Assembly (NCBI RefSeq): GCF_028640845.1
Contig: NC_080546.1
Coordinates: forward strand, 18,201,020-18,265,019
Length of the DNA: 64,000 bases
Direction: 5' to 3'
Origin: Ahaetulla prasina
Taxonomy: Eukaryota; Chordata; Lepidosauria; Squamata; Colubridae
The position numbers and the translations under genes were made by a program. This document shows, one piece after another, positions 1 to 10,104 of this stretch. The notes under the pieces are model-generated. The model saw only the letters and a program-made list of their open reading frames with translations. It was not told where the DNA came from and did not search any database. Each line of letters opens with the position of its first letter. The stretch's first letter is position 1.

Positions 1-267
1 ATTGAATTCTACTGCATAGTGCAATATTAAGGCCGCATCAGCGGTTTTCAATTCAATTGTATATAATGTGAAGGATGTGTGGTTTTGATTTATTTTTTAA
101 AGTTTTTTTAATGTATAATGTACACTGAAGATGGTGTTTAATTTTGTTGTATGAGGTGCAATGACAGCAAAGTATATTACGTTATTATTACTGCTCAAAA
201 GCTCTACCCAGGTTTTTTTTTTCCCCACATTCTGATCCCATTATTTTATTGCCTGTTTGTTTTGCAG
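1..267 (+). other. MMRN1: Last intron of MMRN1 (3' part)
   Basis: AT-rich, non-coding sequence ending in a T-rich tract and AG at 266-267. Nothing else is recognised in it. Confidence 0.75.
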
Positions 268-689
268 ATTTCTCCAAGGGGTCTTACAGATATGCACCAA
301 TGATAGCCTTTTTTGCTTCGCACACCTATGGGATGAACACACCTGGTCCGATTCGGTTTAACAATCTGGATGTCAACTATGGGACCTCCTACGTCCCTGC
401 AAATGGACGGTTCCGCGTACCATACTTGGGAGTATATGTCTTTGAGTATAACATTGAGTCAAGCAGCCCATCCATCTCAGGCTACCTTGTGGTTGACGGA
501 ACAGACAAGCTAGCTTTCCGATCCGAAAATGGAAGCGGAGACAAGTATGTCACTAGAGTAGTTACTGGAGATGCTATATTGGAACTGAACTACGGACAAG
601 AAGTCTGGCTCAGACTGGCAAAGGGCTCTATCCCAGCAAAATACCCACCCGTAACTACATTTAGTGGCTACTTATTGTACCGCACATAA
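268..689 (+). CDS. MMRN1: Multimerin-1, terminal coding exon (C1q domain)
   Basis: This is the last coding exon of an extracellular EMILIN/multimerin-family glycoprotein. In mammals multimerin-1 is stored in platelets and endothelium and binds factor V (family knowledge). The exon follows a pyrimidine-rich acceptor ending TTTTGCAG at 267, and its first two bases complete a codon. The open frame runs on upstream to 249, but that part is intron. About 140 residues are encoded: a C1q jelly-roll with FFASHTYGM near the start, an RVPYLGVYVFEYNIE strand, VVDGTDKLAF, LELNYGQEVWLRLA, and the C-terminal FSGYLLYRT before TAA at 687-689. I recognise this as close to the MMRN1 C-terminus; EMILINs and MMRN2 fit less well. 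No frameshift is seen. The 5' exons lie outside the window. Confidence 0.93.
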
Positions 690-765
690 AAGCTGCCATC
701 CAATATTTCTTCCCTGTTACTTCTCACTTCTTTCTACCCAAATAAAGGAAATCTCATTTAGAGTT
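690..765 (+). promoter_or_regulatory. MMRN1: MMRN1 3' UTR and polyadenylation signal
   Basis: A canonical AATAAA lies at 741-746, 52 bases after the stop codon. A T/G-rich stretch follows at about 765-795, as expected downstream of a cleavage site. This predicts a very short 3' UTR of roughly 75 bases, unless a distal site is also used. Confidence 0.7.
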
Positions 766-1400
766 CCCAGCTCTTCTTTGGTAGATGTCCTGTGCCTCTA
801 ATTTTTGCACAACAGACAGAAATTAGATAGGAAATACTTTCCCCATGCTTGGATTTTAGCGCTGGCTAAAAAACAACAACAAACCAACAACACCCAGATA
901 ACTTGGCTAATGACAAAAGGATGGCACTCGGTATTTCCCAGTCTTGGCACCTTTCAGACTTCTAGGTATCAGCTCTCTGAATTCTTATCCGTGGCCAGTG
1001 CTGGCTGTGGAATTCTGAAGTTTGAAGTCCACAAATATGAAAAAATGGCAAGATTAGGGAAAAGACTGTTGTGCATGGTGTCATGATTATTCTAATTATG
1101 TAAAAGAATTTTTGGAGAAAAGTTAATTATAATTTTGATAGCTCTTGATATTGACATGATGTTAGCGAAGGGCAAGTTGACTTCAGGCCTGCCCCATCCA
1201 CTTTGTTTTCTTTTTATTAGGAAAGCTGAAGTTATTCAGCGCTAACGTGTTCCGCCTTCTGCTGAATTAAATATCATAGCATTTTGGGGAAAGCTCTGAA
1301 AGTTGTACCTGAAGCTTTGGAGGAATTACTTGCCGTCCTAGTAATATGCTAATAGATTCTGGTCTGCCTTTGACAATTTCTGAAGCCATTGTTTTGTTCG
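766..1400. other. Intergenic, no gene seen
   Basis: A 93-codon open stretch at 805-1086 has no recognisable domain. Around 1003-1034 is a short relic of the hAT foldback core (GGAATTCTGAAGTTTGAAGT), the same motif seen in intact MITEs elsewhere in the window. Confidence 0.5.
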
Positions 1401-1407
1401 TCTACAA

Positions 1408-1922
1408 CAGTGGGAGTCAACCTGGTCCCTACCACCCACTAGTGGGCGTTCCAGCTTTCATGGTGGGCGGTAGGGGTTTTGTCTGATACTGAAGCACTTT
1501 CCTTTTTTAAAATTTAATTGACTTTAAAAAAAATTCATAGCGTTATTTAAAAACATTTTCATTAGGTTTTCATAAAATTCCCCGTGACAATTTAAATTTC
1601 TGAAAATATACTATTTGTATCGGCCATACATAAGTTTAGTTCATGTTACTTAAGTGAAACTAAATGACGCTATAGTGCGACCGCAAACAAAAGAACCTCG
1701 TCCCAGAATAGCTCGCGCATCTCCCCCCACACCACCCAGCTGTAACAGACAAGCAGAGCTGGTAGCCGGTGCCCTTCCCAACCCAATCCACAATGCGCGA
1801 GGGGCATGCGCAGACGACGACACACGGCACATTACTGTGGAACCGGTTGGCGATTAGAAAATTTTACTACTAACAGAGATAAAACAGTGGGCAGTAGGTA
1901 TAAAAAGGTTGACTACAACTTG
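1408..1922. mobile_element. Probable hAT non-autonomous element, old
   Basis: Imperfect terminal inverted repeats are visible: CAGTGGGAGTCAACC at the left and GGTTGACTACAACTTG at the right. The body ends with a GTGGGCAGTAGGT complement of the left subterminal CCTACCACCCACTAGTGGG. CTACAAC occurs at both ends, so the exact end and target duplication are ambiguous. No coding sequence remains. Confidence 0.5.
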
Positions 1923-2872
1923 TATCTGAATGGTTCTGTTCTCATGTCAGTGGGGTGAAAAGATCCAGGTGATATATGGTCCTTTTATATTTAGTCCTTT
2001 TATATATTCTCTGAAGTAGTACTATGAAAAAACTGTCAAGGAATTAGGACCAGAGTGACAAAAATATTTTACACCCAAGAATTTTGGGATCTCTTGGGGT
2101 GCGTTTGAGGGGTGTTGTTTTAAGTTAATTTAACTTGGCTTCAGAGAGAGCAGTAGTAATATATTCATATCACTGAAAGAAGTAGTTGCAGGAACTGTGG
2201 CTTGTCTTTTCTATATTTTGGGGTCTAGGAGAGTGAAAATGGCCAAATAGACATTAACCATATAATATATGGTTAATGTCTTTTGCTTTTATTTTTTGCC
2301 CTTATTTTTTGAGAGCATTTTTGTGGTTTATGGATTTTTGCCCTTATTTTTGAAATGGGGAAATTCAGTGCTACTGAAAAAATCAGTGATTTATTTCCAC
2401 ATTTTAACTGCATGATCTTGGGGAATTCTAGAAGCTGCAGAATGGGAGTGACACATGCCTACTCTTGAATTAGGAGGAAGATTCAAAGTGTGGAAATGCA
2501 GTTGATTTCATCTGCCAAATTCAGTATGTGGTTGAAACCTATACGCAGAATTTTACTTTATTCTTCCAGCATATATAATCCGGAAGCTTAAGTGTTATAA
2601 CAAAATTAAATTTTAATGTTCTTATTTACCCATGCTACATTTTGTAGTTATACAAAATTAAAGTATAAATGTACTAGAAAAACTATCAGTTTAAATACTG
2701 AATTTCCAAGATGTGTAATGGTTTTTTGAGTTTTTAATAAATTGTGTGTCATGCATGTAAGAGATTAATAAAAGAATCGAAGCATAGGTGAACCTTAAGG
2801 ATCTTGAATGAAGGTAATTTCACTTGCTTTAAACAATAAGAACATAAATTGTTGCAAAAATTAACTCTAATG
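1923..2872. other. Intergenic, no gene seen
   Basis: AT-rich DNA without recognisable coding. A 31-bp perfect hairpin occurs at 2250-2280 (14-bp arms GACATTAACCATAT and a 3-base loop). Confidence 0.5.
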
Positions 2873-3057
2873 CAGTATTTCTCAACCTTAGCAATTCTAA
2901 GATGCATGGGCTTCAACTCCCAGAATTCCTCAGCCAGCTCTGCTGGCTGGGGAATTCTGAGAGTTGAAGTCCATGCATCTCACAGTTATGCTGGCTGGGG
3001 AATTCTGGGAGTTGAATACACGCATCTTACAATTGCTAAGGTTGAAAAACACTACTG
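2873..3057. mobile_element. hAT foldback MITE
   Basis: The ends are CAGTATTTCTCAACCTTAGC and the complement GCTAAGGTTGAAAAACAC...CTG. The interior repeats the ACTTCAACTCCCAGAATTCC motif in both orientations. The flanks share TAATGCA (about 7 bp), so the target duplication is imperfect. No protein is encoded; the open frame across it is a repeat artefact. Confidence 0.75.
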
Positions 3058-3865
3058 TAATGCACCACTTATTTCAAAAGAAGTCTATGGTTTTCTTGCC
3101 ACCAACATGGCTCACCATCCATAAAGCAGTGCTTTGCTGAAAATCCAATTAAAAATCCATATATTTAAACTCTTATTTACTCAATTAGTCAATTAACCGC
3201 ATCAATTAAGGGATTTTCATCATTCCTCCCTCTACTGTTGACCGTTAAGGAATCTGCGATGCCTTAAATGTCAAACAAAATGAGCTGCAGGAGCAGAGTT
3301 GTACTGTCAACCATTACTGAGAACAGTTTCAATCCACTCCATGTGGGTTTTTTTATTTTGTTTTTTAAAATTCTGTCTTTTGTTTATAAGATAAATCTTC
3401 AACACACCATAAATCCTGGATGTATATATTACTGGCCTTTTCTCCACTGGTACCGTATCGTTTTGTAAATACTTAAAATCCCCAATTTGTCACTAAACTA
3501 TCCTAGCGTATCATTGAATCTTATCACGCCTCTTGCCCACATGGCTGAATCCCTCCCTATCCCTTGTATGACTTTGTCAGTTTAATAATCTATTTAGCCC
3601 CCTTTACTTCTGCTATGGATAAGGCTAAATGGTGTGGAAATTACCCTGCAGATGAAATTCAAATGACCCACCCACTGGAGACCGCATCTTACTCTTAAAT
3701 AGGACTTTCTTTGCCCTTGCTGCCCTTGTCACTAAACCTTTCAAGCCAGGTTTCTTCCACAGAGATGTTAATTGGGTTTTTTTCCCCCCAAACTGAGATT
3801 CCTGATAGGTTTTCTTGTTATCCTTGTCACCCTGATGTAAACAAATCTCATTTCTTCAAAGCACA
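3058..3865. other. Intergenic, no gene seen
   Basis: Unique-looking AT-rich DNA with T/C runs. No repeat, promoter or coding signal is recognised. Confidence 0.5.
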
Positions 3866-3873
3866 CCTGTGAC

Positions 3874-4311
3874 CAGGGGTGGGCTGCTGGGGGTCCACAG
3901 GAGGTTGGGAGAACCTCTAGCTAAGATTCTGTGCAGTTCAGAGAACCCCCAAATCCCACTCCTGGCTGGCCCAGCCCAGCCCACCCTGCTCCTCCCAGAG
4001 TCTGCACATGGCCCGTTTTGGATGCAGGTAAATGCAGGGCACGCAAAGAGGCTTGGGAAGGGTACAAAATGGCCCTACTGGAAGTTCGGGAAGGCCGGAA
4101 ATGGGCCCATTTCTAGCCTCCAGAGGGCCTCGGGAGCCTAGGAAGGTCATTTTCGCCCTCCTGGAGGCTCAAGGAAAGCTTCTGGAGCCTGGGGAGGGCA
4201 AAAATCCCCCCTAGTGGTGCAGGAGGCTGACTAGGCCATGCCCACCATGGCCACACCCACCCAGCAACTGGGCAGACAACCCCTTGCTAAAATTTTTGAA
4301 GGCCACCCCTG
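3874..4311. mobile_element. hAT MITE, family B (438 bp)
   Basis: The termini are CAGGGGTGGGCTGCTGG and AAGGCCACCCCTG. A perfect 8-bp target duplication, CCTGTGAC, lies at 3866-3873 and 4312-4319. The interior is GC-rich and gives several overlapping open frames on both strands, none with a domain. A second copy of the family lies at 55275-55717. Confidence 0.88.
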
Positions 4312-4524
4312 CCTGTGACCTTTAGATGTTAAATATATGGAGATGAAATCTAGTTTATGGGTGCCACAGGAAGGCAGAACCCTCACTTCCTGAGGTTCAG
4401 TTCAGTCTTGGATCTTTTATCCTAAAGGTTGATTGAATAACTTGAATTGTGAAATGAATGGATATTTATAGATCTGTTATTCTTATAGGTTAAGGTAGTA
4501 AAGCAGTAAAGAACAGAAGAGATA

Positions 4525-4676
4525 GTCCCAAAGGTGCTTTTTGCAAGAGGCAACTGGACTTTCTGGTTTTTCTTTGAAGACGGTTCGCTTCTCATCCAAG
4601 AAGCTTCTTCAGTGAAACGTCTTCAAAGAAAAACCAGAAAGTCCAGCTGCCTCTTGAAAAAAAGCATCTTTGGGAC
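4525..4676. repeat. Penelope-type terminal repeat arranged as a palindrome
   Basis: Two copies of the same ~58-bp end sequence (containing GGTTTTTCTTTGAAGACG) face each other at 4525-4582 and 4618-4676, around a 35-base spacer. The spacer reads, on the minus strand, as a short hammerhead-like segment (GGATGAGAAGCGAAC). A direct-orientation relative lies at 31951-32010. Assignment to a Penelope-like element is inference from family resemblance. Confidence 0.5.
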
Positions 4677-4779
4677 AACCATGACCTGGTTGACTGAGAA
4701 TCTCCATAGACAACAGAAGAGATAATTGGTGATAGGTTCATCCATTCACTTCCATATACTGTTTGGGTCAGTTTGAACT

Positions 4780-5243
4780 TGTCAGGGTTCCAATGGATGC
4801 TCTAATTAAATCATGAGCTTCGAGCCAAGCTTCAAAAGAAATCCAATTGTTTATTAGGAGCTCCATGTCGGCACGTACCCAAATGAAGCCAACTCTGACC
4901 CCACATTTATGGCCTTTATCATGACCCTGTTTCCCCCCTCCCCCCAGGGTATGTCATCAATCACTTTTGCCAACGGAGCAATTTCGCGGGTTGTAGAGAC
5001 CACTCACCTCCGGCCACTGTCAGTAACCCTGAGAGACAGCCTTGAGAAAGATAAGTCTGAAATGTGGCTGCTATGTTGCTTCATCGGTTTCCCATCCCCC
5101 TTGCCTATGGCAACTCAACAGCAGGGCGGGGATGCTTTGCAAGTTGACAGAACCAAAGAGATGACTTCTGACTGCTAATCAAGGCATCAACCACTGATCT
5201 GGTTTCCTGCCCAAGAAAACTTCTGTTGTTATATTTGTGCTTT
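4780..5243 (-). repeat. LTR-like segment of unknown family, incomplete
   Basis: Read on the minus strand, the segment has AATAAA near 4850 followed by about 70 bases ending CCCTGACA at 4780. That resembles the R-U5 end of a retroviral or gypsy LTR. No matching start or target duplication could be fixed. The chromovirus at 5249 inserted just beyond it. It could also be unrelated unique DNA. Confidence 0.3.
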
Positions 5244-5248
5244 GAGAG

Positions 5249-5796
5249 TGTTCTGTTTCCCTTCCCCCAATACTCCCAGCAAAGAGTCCGTCAGAGGCCT
5301 TCCTTTTTTTCCTTTTATTTACATAGATACATGTCCTGGCCACGTCTACCCACGGGCCTGCCAAGTTTCTGGAGATAACGAGGAAATTATAGATAAGGCC
5401 AGAATTACTCACGAATATATTCTTCCCTCCATGAAACAGTTAGCTCGCGCCAAATTCATTGCTTTGTCCAAGACAAAAAACCAGGAAGTCCCGCCTCCTA
5501 TTTATAGTCTCTGCAGATGTCACTGCATGACAATTATGACTTGGCTTTGTCCCAACTCTTCCGCTGCTGCGCACGCGATCAAGTCTTCGTAATCTTGCGT
5601 CACTCCAAAACTGTTCTTGGGCGTTGCCAAATCAGAAGAAGGCCGGGAGAATCAGGCCTTGCCGGCCCCTCCTCCTCCCTTTGAGTGGGTGCCAGGGAGG
5701 AGAGGGCTCAAGAGAAGCAGGGCTTGCCAGGTCTTCTCCTCATTTTCTGAATCATCCGAGTCCAGGAGTCTGGGTCCAGGAACCTGGGTCACAACA
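5249..5796 (-). repeat. 3' LTR of the chromovirus
   Basis: This copy is nearly identical to the right LTR. AATAAA on the minus strand (5319-5314) lies about 155 bases beyond the predicted start of R (5474), so it is the likely polyadenylation signal. It is six bases shorter than its partner, entirely through one-base losses in runs of T, C or G. Confidence 0.92.
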
Positions 5797-5849
5797 CTAT
5801 CCTCACCGCAGGGCCCTTCCCCGGGCTGACGATCGGGATGCGGTCGGGC

Positions 5850-6060
5850 TGGGTTCTGCTCATGGAAGGCCTGCACCAGGTCAGGGCATGAGCGTCGGAG
5901 GCATCTACCCAGGAGAAATCAGTCCCGTATCCCTTCCACGCGATCAAATATTGGAAACGACCCTTTAGCCAGCGAGAGTCTCGTGCGCTGTGGACTTCAG
6001 ATTCCTCCGACCCGTCCTCAGCGACAGTGACGGTGCTGTTGGGCACCGAAGGGGACTCGG
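5850..6060 (-). pseudogene. pol: Chromodomain at the integrase C-terminus
   Basis: The frame 6046-5789 contains RFQYLIAWKGYGTDFSWVD, the aromatic chromodomain strand pattern (FQYLI.WKGY..DFSWV). This domain defines chromoviruses and targets integration to modified histones in studied relatives. The reading frame slips after SDAHA, so the last helix is in another frame. Confidence 0.85.
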
Positions 6061-6094
6061 TGTGGCCTCAGGAACCAGAAGGGACCGTGAAAAC

Positions 6095-7260
6095 GGGTGG
6101 ATCCGCATGGATCGTGGCAGGGTCAGTCGGTAGGCTACCGGGTTGATGACTGCCTCGACAGGGAACGGGCCGATGAATCGGTGGTCCAACTTCTTTACCG
6201 GCCGGTCGGACGGGAGGTGTTTGGTGGAGAGCCACACCCGGTCTCCAACTGCCAGCGGGGGCGTTGCCCGTCGGGAGCGGTCAGCGGACCGTTTGTAGTC
6301 CTCCTTTGCCCGATTCAGCTGCTGACGTACCAACTGTTGGACCGCATGCAATTCCGTCAGGAAGGTCTGCGTTTCGGGAACAGGAGAGTCCGGTGGTGCC
6401 AGAGGAAGAGCGCGGATGGTACCCACATTGGCAAAGAACGGGGTCATCTGAGTAGAGGTGTGCTGAGAGTTGTTAAAAGCAAACTCTGCCAGGGACAGGT
6501 AGTCGGCCCAGTTGTCCTGTTGCTGGTTGATGAAGCAACGGAGATACTGTTCCAGTATACCGATGACCTTCTCTGTACCCCCGTCGGTCTCCGGATGGTG
6601 CGATGACGACAGACATACCTGCACCTCCAACGCGGCCATCAGGCTCTTCCAGAAGCGGGCTGTGAACTGAACTTCCGCGGTCCGAAACCACCCTGTCCGG
6701 TAGACCATGGAGGCGGAAGATGTGCTGCAGAAAGAGGCGGGCGTTTTGCGGCTGTGGGCAGTCCGCGGCATGGGATGAAGTGTGCCATCTTGGTGAGCAT
6801 GTCCACCACCACCAGCACCGTGGTGAACCCAGAGGACGGCGGCAGGTCTGTCAGGAAATCCATAGAGATCGCCCCAGGGTCTGTCGGGTGTCGGCAAGGG
6901 CTGGAGGAGCCGGAGGCCCCGTGGCGGTCTTGGCTTGCCGGCACGGCACGCAGGATGTCACGTAGGCATGTATATCATGCCGCACTGGGCCACCAAAAGG
7001 TCCGTGTCACCAGGTGGAGGGTCTTGAAGAACCCAAAATGTCCTGCTGCAGGGTTGTCGTGGCACTGGGTCATGACGAGGGCTCGGAGTGGTCCTGTGGG
7101 CACATATAATCGCCCAAACTTGAGTAAGTCCTCCTCCAAGGTCCAAGGAGACGTGGGGCCCACCTCCGCTCTCCTTTGCTGCGACCAGGCGTCCTGGCGC
7201 TGCGCCTCGCACCTGGGCCCGCAAGTCCACTGGCTCCCGTGCTGCGCCAAGGCTTCTGCC
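6095..7260 (-). pseudogene. pol: Chromovirus integrase with GPY/F module, frameshifted
   Basis: The zinc-binding region shows CHDNPAAGHFG and FWWP at about 7075-6985. The core begins with [10 protein letters not shown] (first catalytic Asp) near 6870. The second Asp is displaced into another frame near 6690 (SDRGSS). HPETDGGTEKV near 6600 keeps the catalytic Glu. Downstream are VGDRVWL and HRFIGPFPVEAV (the GPY/F module) near 6260-6170. The integrase would insert the cDNA and here leaves a 5-bp duplication. Two or more frameshifts interrupt it. Confidence 0.87.
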
Positions 7261-7289
7261 GCAGCACTGTCCGTGGAGGAAGGGGGTCC

Positions 7290-8620
7290 TTGGCGCAGAG
7301 GTACTCTGGCTTGCGGGACAGGGCATCCGCCTCCGGTTGTGACCGCTGGGAATGTAGGTCACGCGAAGTTGAACCGGCAAAACAACGACCACCGGATCTG
7401 CCGCTGGTTCAACTTCCGAGCTGTGGTGAGGTGCTCGAGATTCCGATGGTCCGCTCGACCTCCACCTGATGTCGGGCCCTCCAGATGGTGTCGCCAAGCC
7501 TCGAATGCAGCCTTGATAGCCAGCAACTCTTTTCCCAGATAGTGTAGTTGCGCCGGAAGGGTTGAGTTTCCGGGAGTAGTAAGCGAGGAAAAGTGTGCCG
7601 CCATTCGTCGGAGCCTGTAGCAGCACCGCTCCCAGAGCCACATTGGACGCGTCCGTTTCCACCACAAAAGGCTGGAGTGGGTCGGGATGCCTCAGGACGG
7701 GTTCCGTGACGAAGGCTTTCTTGAGGGCTGTGAATGCTTCTTGCTGCGGGGGACCCCACCAGAACGCAACCTTCTTCCTGAGGAGCTGGGTAAGTGGAGC
7801 TGTCAGTGTGGCGAAGCCCGGGATGAAGGTCCGGTAGTAGTTGGCGAAGCCCAGTAGGCGCTGAACATCCTTCACCCGACGAGGGGCTTCCCAGCTACAC
7901 AAAGCTTCTACTTTACATGGGTCCATGGCTATGCCCTCGGGCGAGATGATATGCCCGAGGAATTCTATGGAAGTCCGGAAGAAGACGCATTTCTCCAGCT
8001 TCGCATTGAGTTGTTGCTCCATAGCGTTGCAGAACCAGACTGACGTGTCGAAGGTGGCTTTCCTGGACCGGGAGTAAATCAGGATGTCGTCGAGGTAGAT
8101 AACCACGAACCGATCCAACATGTCTCGGAACACGTCGTTCATGAAGTGCTGAAAACGGCGGAGCATTGGTCAACCCAAATGGCATGACAGTGTATTCGTA
8201 GTGTCCGTATCGGGTGCCGAATGCCGTCTTCCATTCGCCTCCTTCTCGTATCCGCACCAGGTTGTAGGCCCCGGAGATCGAGCTTGGTGAAGATCGTGGC
8301 CTCCGCAACCTTTCCAGTAGCTCCGGGATGAGCGGCAGGGGTAGCGATTCCGCACCGTAATGGCGTTTAGCCGGCGGTAATCACAGCATAGGCGCAAGTC
8401 CCTGTCTTCTTCTTCACAAAGAGGACCGGGGCCGAGAGGGACTTTGAAGGCCGGATGAACCTCGGGCCAGGTTTTTGTCCAGGAAGTCCCTGAGGCGGCC
8501 AACTCGGGCTCCGACATGGAATACAGGCGTCCCACAGGCAGTGGTGCGTTGGGCAGAAGGTCCACGGGCAATCGAGGGGCCGATGCGGGGTAGTCGGTCC
8601 GCCTCCTTCTCGCTGAACAC
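7290..8620 (-). pseudogene. pol: Chromovirus reverse transcriptase and RNase H, frameshifted
   Basis: RT motifs appear in order: [25 protein letters not shown] fingers at about 8400-8340, FGLTNAP-type palm sequence near 8190, and the catalytic YLDD at 8097-8086 within [21 protein letters not shown] and LLGFANYYRTFI then follow in frame, and an RNase H start [18 protein letters not shown] lies near 7675-7620. The enzyme would copy the element's RNA into DNA. The palm-to-RNase H part is one long frame (8166 to about 7560), while the fingers and the later RNase H need other frames. Key acidic residues seen: the YLDD pair and D of ETDAS. Confidence 0.88.
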
Positions 8621-8649
8621 GCCGGCGAAGTCCGTCAGCTCAGGAGGCA

Positions 8650-9050
8650 AGGTGATGGCAGCGGTGGGGACGTTCTGGCCGGCACAGGTGTGGCGGATGT
8701 GATCGACGCACTGCAGACTCGGGAAAGAGATGGCGTTCGCGACCAGGCCACCTGAGGATCGTGGGTCCGCCAGGCCAACCCAAGGACCAAGGGAAAATGA
8801 AGGTCCGCCGTGACATAAAACTGGATCGCCTCCTCATGGTCCCCAATAGCCAGGCGCAAAGGCTGGGTGGCGAATTTAATGGGGCCGGACACCAGTTCTC
8901 GCCCATCAATTGTCTCTACCCGCATCGGAGGGTCCACGGAACCACGGGACCGCAAACTGGGTCACAAAGGCCTGGTCCATAAAGTTTGTTGTGGCCCTGA
9001 GTCCACCAGCGCATGCGCCTGGAGCCCGTCCGACTGGTTCCCCAACCATA
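8650..9050 (-). pseudogene. pol: Chromovirus aspartic protease, frameshifted
   Basis: The active-site triad context LVDSG is visible at about 9013-8999, with a frame break immediately after it. The rest of the retropepsin fold continues in another frame, including DHEEAIQFYVTADLHFPLVLG at about 8832-8770. It sits between gag and RT as in all Ty3/gypsy elements. A one-base loss in a G/C run explains the break. Confidence 0.75.
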
Positions 9051-9059
9051 TCCGTGTGT

Positions 9060-10066
9060 CCAGAATCAGATGCCGAGGGGCCCAGAGTCTACTTCCATAG
9101 CGTCCAGTGGGGGCTTAGTACGTGCCCGACCTAGGGTTTCCCAGTCGGGCCTGCTCCATTCGATTGGTCACGCTGTGATTCGGGACCGGCGTGCCCCACT
9201 TCGCTTTCTGGGGCAAGAAGCGGCGGTGGCGGGCTCCCCACAGTACAGGCACAATCCCCTTGGCGCCTCGGTTCCGCTCCTGGGCTGTTAGGCGAGGTCT
9301 GGCCGCTCCCAACTCCATGGGCTCTTCTGCAGCGGTTACAAAGCGTGGGCGACCCTGGGTGCTGGTGGTGCAGGAAGTGGGGTGCAGATGTCGACGGAGG
9401 GTCCCGGGGTGCGACGGGACGGTCGCCGTTGCAGACGGGCATCGAGGCGGAGACAAAGGCACCAAGTTGTCGAGGGTCCGCGCGCCCACGCGGGCCAGCT
9501 CGTCTTGCAATTCCTCTGAGAGTCCCTCCTGAACGCTGGCCCACCAGCGCTGCATCATTCCAGTCAGAGTCCTGGCACAAAAGACGAAATTCGGCGATGT
9601 ACTCCTGCAGGGGCGTTTCCTTGACGGAGTTCCTTAAGGCGCCTGGTTGCCGTCAGCATTCGAACGGGTCCTCATACATGGTGCGAGGTGCTGCCAAAAC
9701 GCTGTTGGTCCGCCAGCAGGGGCTGTCCTGGAGCAAGAGGGCGTGGCCCATCGAGCAGCCGAGCCGGAAAGAAGGTTAATCACGAAGGCCACCTTAGCCC
9801 GGTCGTCTGGGAAATCCTCTGGCCTCATAGCCATGTAGAGCTGGCACTGTCCCAAGAAGGTCGGGAACATCTCAGGCTGCCCAGAAAACTTATCCGGCAC
9901 GGTTATCGGGCACTTGCGACGAGGAGGAGGAGTGGGAGGATGGGGGGGGGGCTGCAGGCACATTCCTGGCAGCAAGTTGGCCTGCCAAGTGAGCCACTTG
10001 CTGCTGGAGCTGTTGATTAGCCGCGTGTAGCTGCTCTAACTGCTGCTGTACCTGCTGCTGATCCAT
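9060..10066 (-). pseudogene. gag: Chromovirus gag, frameshifted
   Basis: The start is the ATG at 10066-10064, opening with a glutamine-rich stretch (MDQQQVQQQLEQL). Capsid-like sequence with KFSGQPE, FPTFLGQCQLYM and DDRAKVAFVINLLSG is open at about 9975-9634. A cysteine knuckle region follows near 9255-9195, but its residues fall in more than one frame. Gag would form the virus-like particle and bind RNA. At least three frame changes are needed to read it through. The breaks fall in or next to short G/C runs. Confidence 0.8.
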
Positions 10067-10091
10067 CTTTGGTGGAAGATGTTTTAGTCAG

Positions 10092-10103
10092 GTCTTGGAC
10101 AAA
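10092..10103 (-). promoter_or_regulatory. Putative self-priming primer-binding site
   Basis: Just inside the 5' LTR (one base after it) the minus strand reads TTTGTCCAAGAC. It does not begin with the TGG expected for tRNA priming. It is exactly complementary over 12 bases to GTCTTGGACAAA at 10331-10320, the predicted 5' end of the element's own RNA. That is the arrangement known for Tf1-type self-primed elements. Confidence 0.65.
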
Positions 10104-10104
10104 A

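Noticed and set aside
249..267. Extending MMRN1 coding to 249
   Set aside because: These bases are the polypyrimidine tract and AG of the acceptor; the frame is open there only by chance.
3869..4214. Several GC-rich 60-90 codon frames
   Set aside because: All lie in or across the hAT MITE 3874-4311, whose second copy does not conserve any of them as a protein.
6097..7542. Plus-strand frames of 169 and 262 codons
   Set aside because: They are shadows on the antisense strand of the chromovirus integrase; the minus strand has the real domains.
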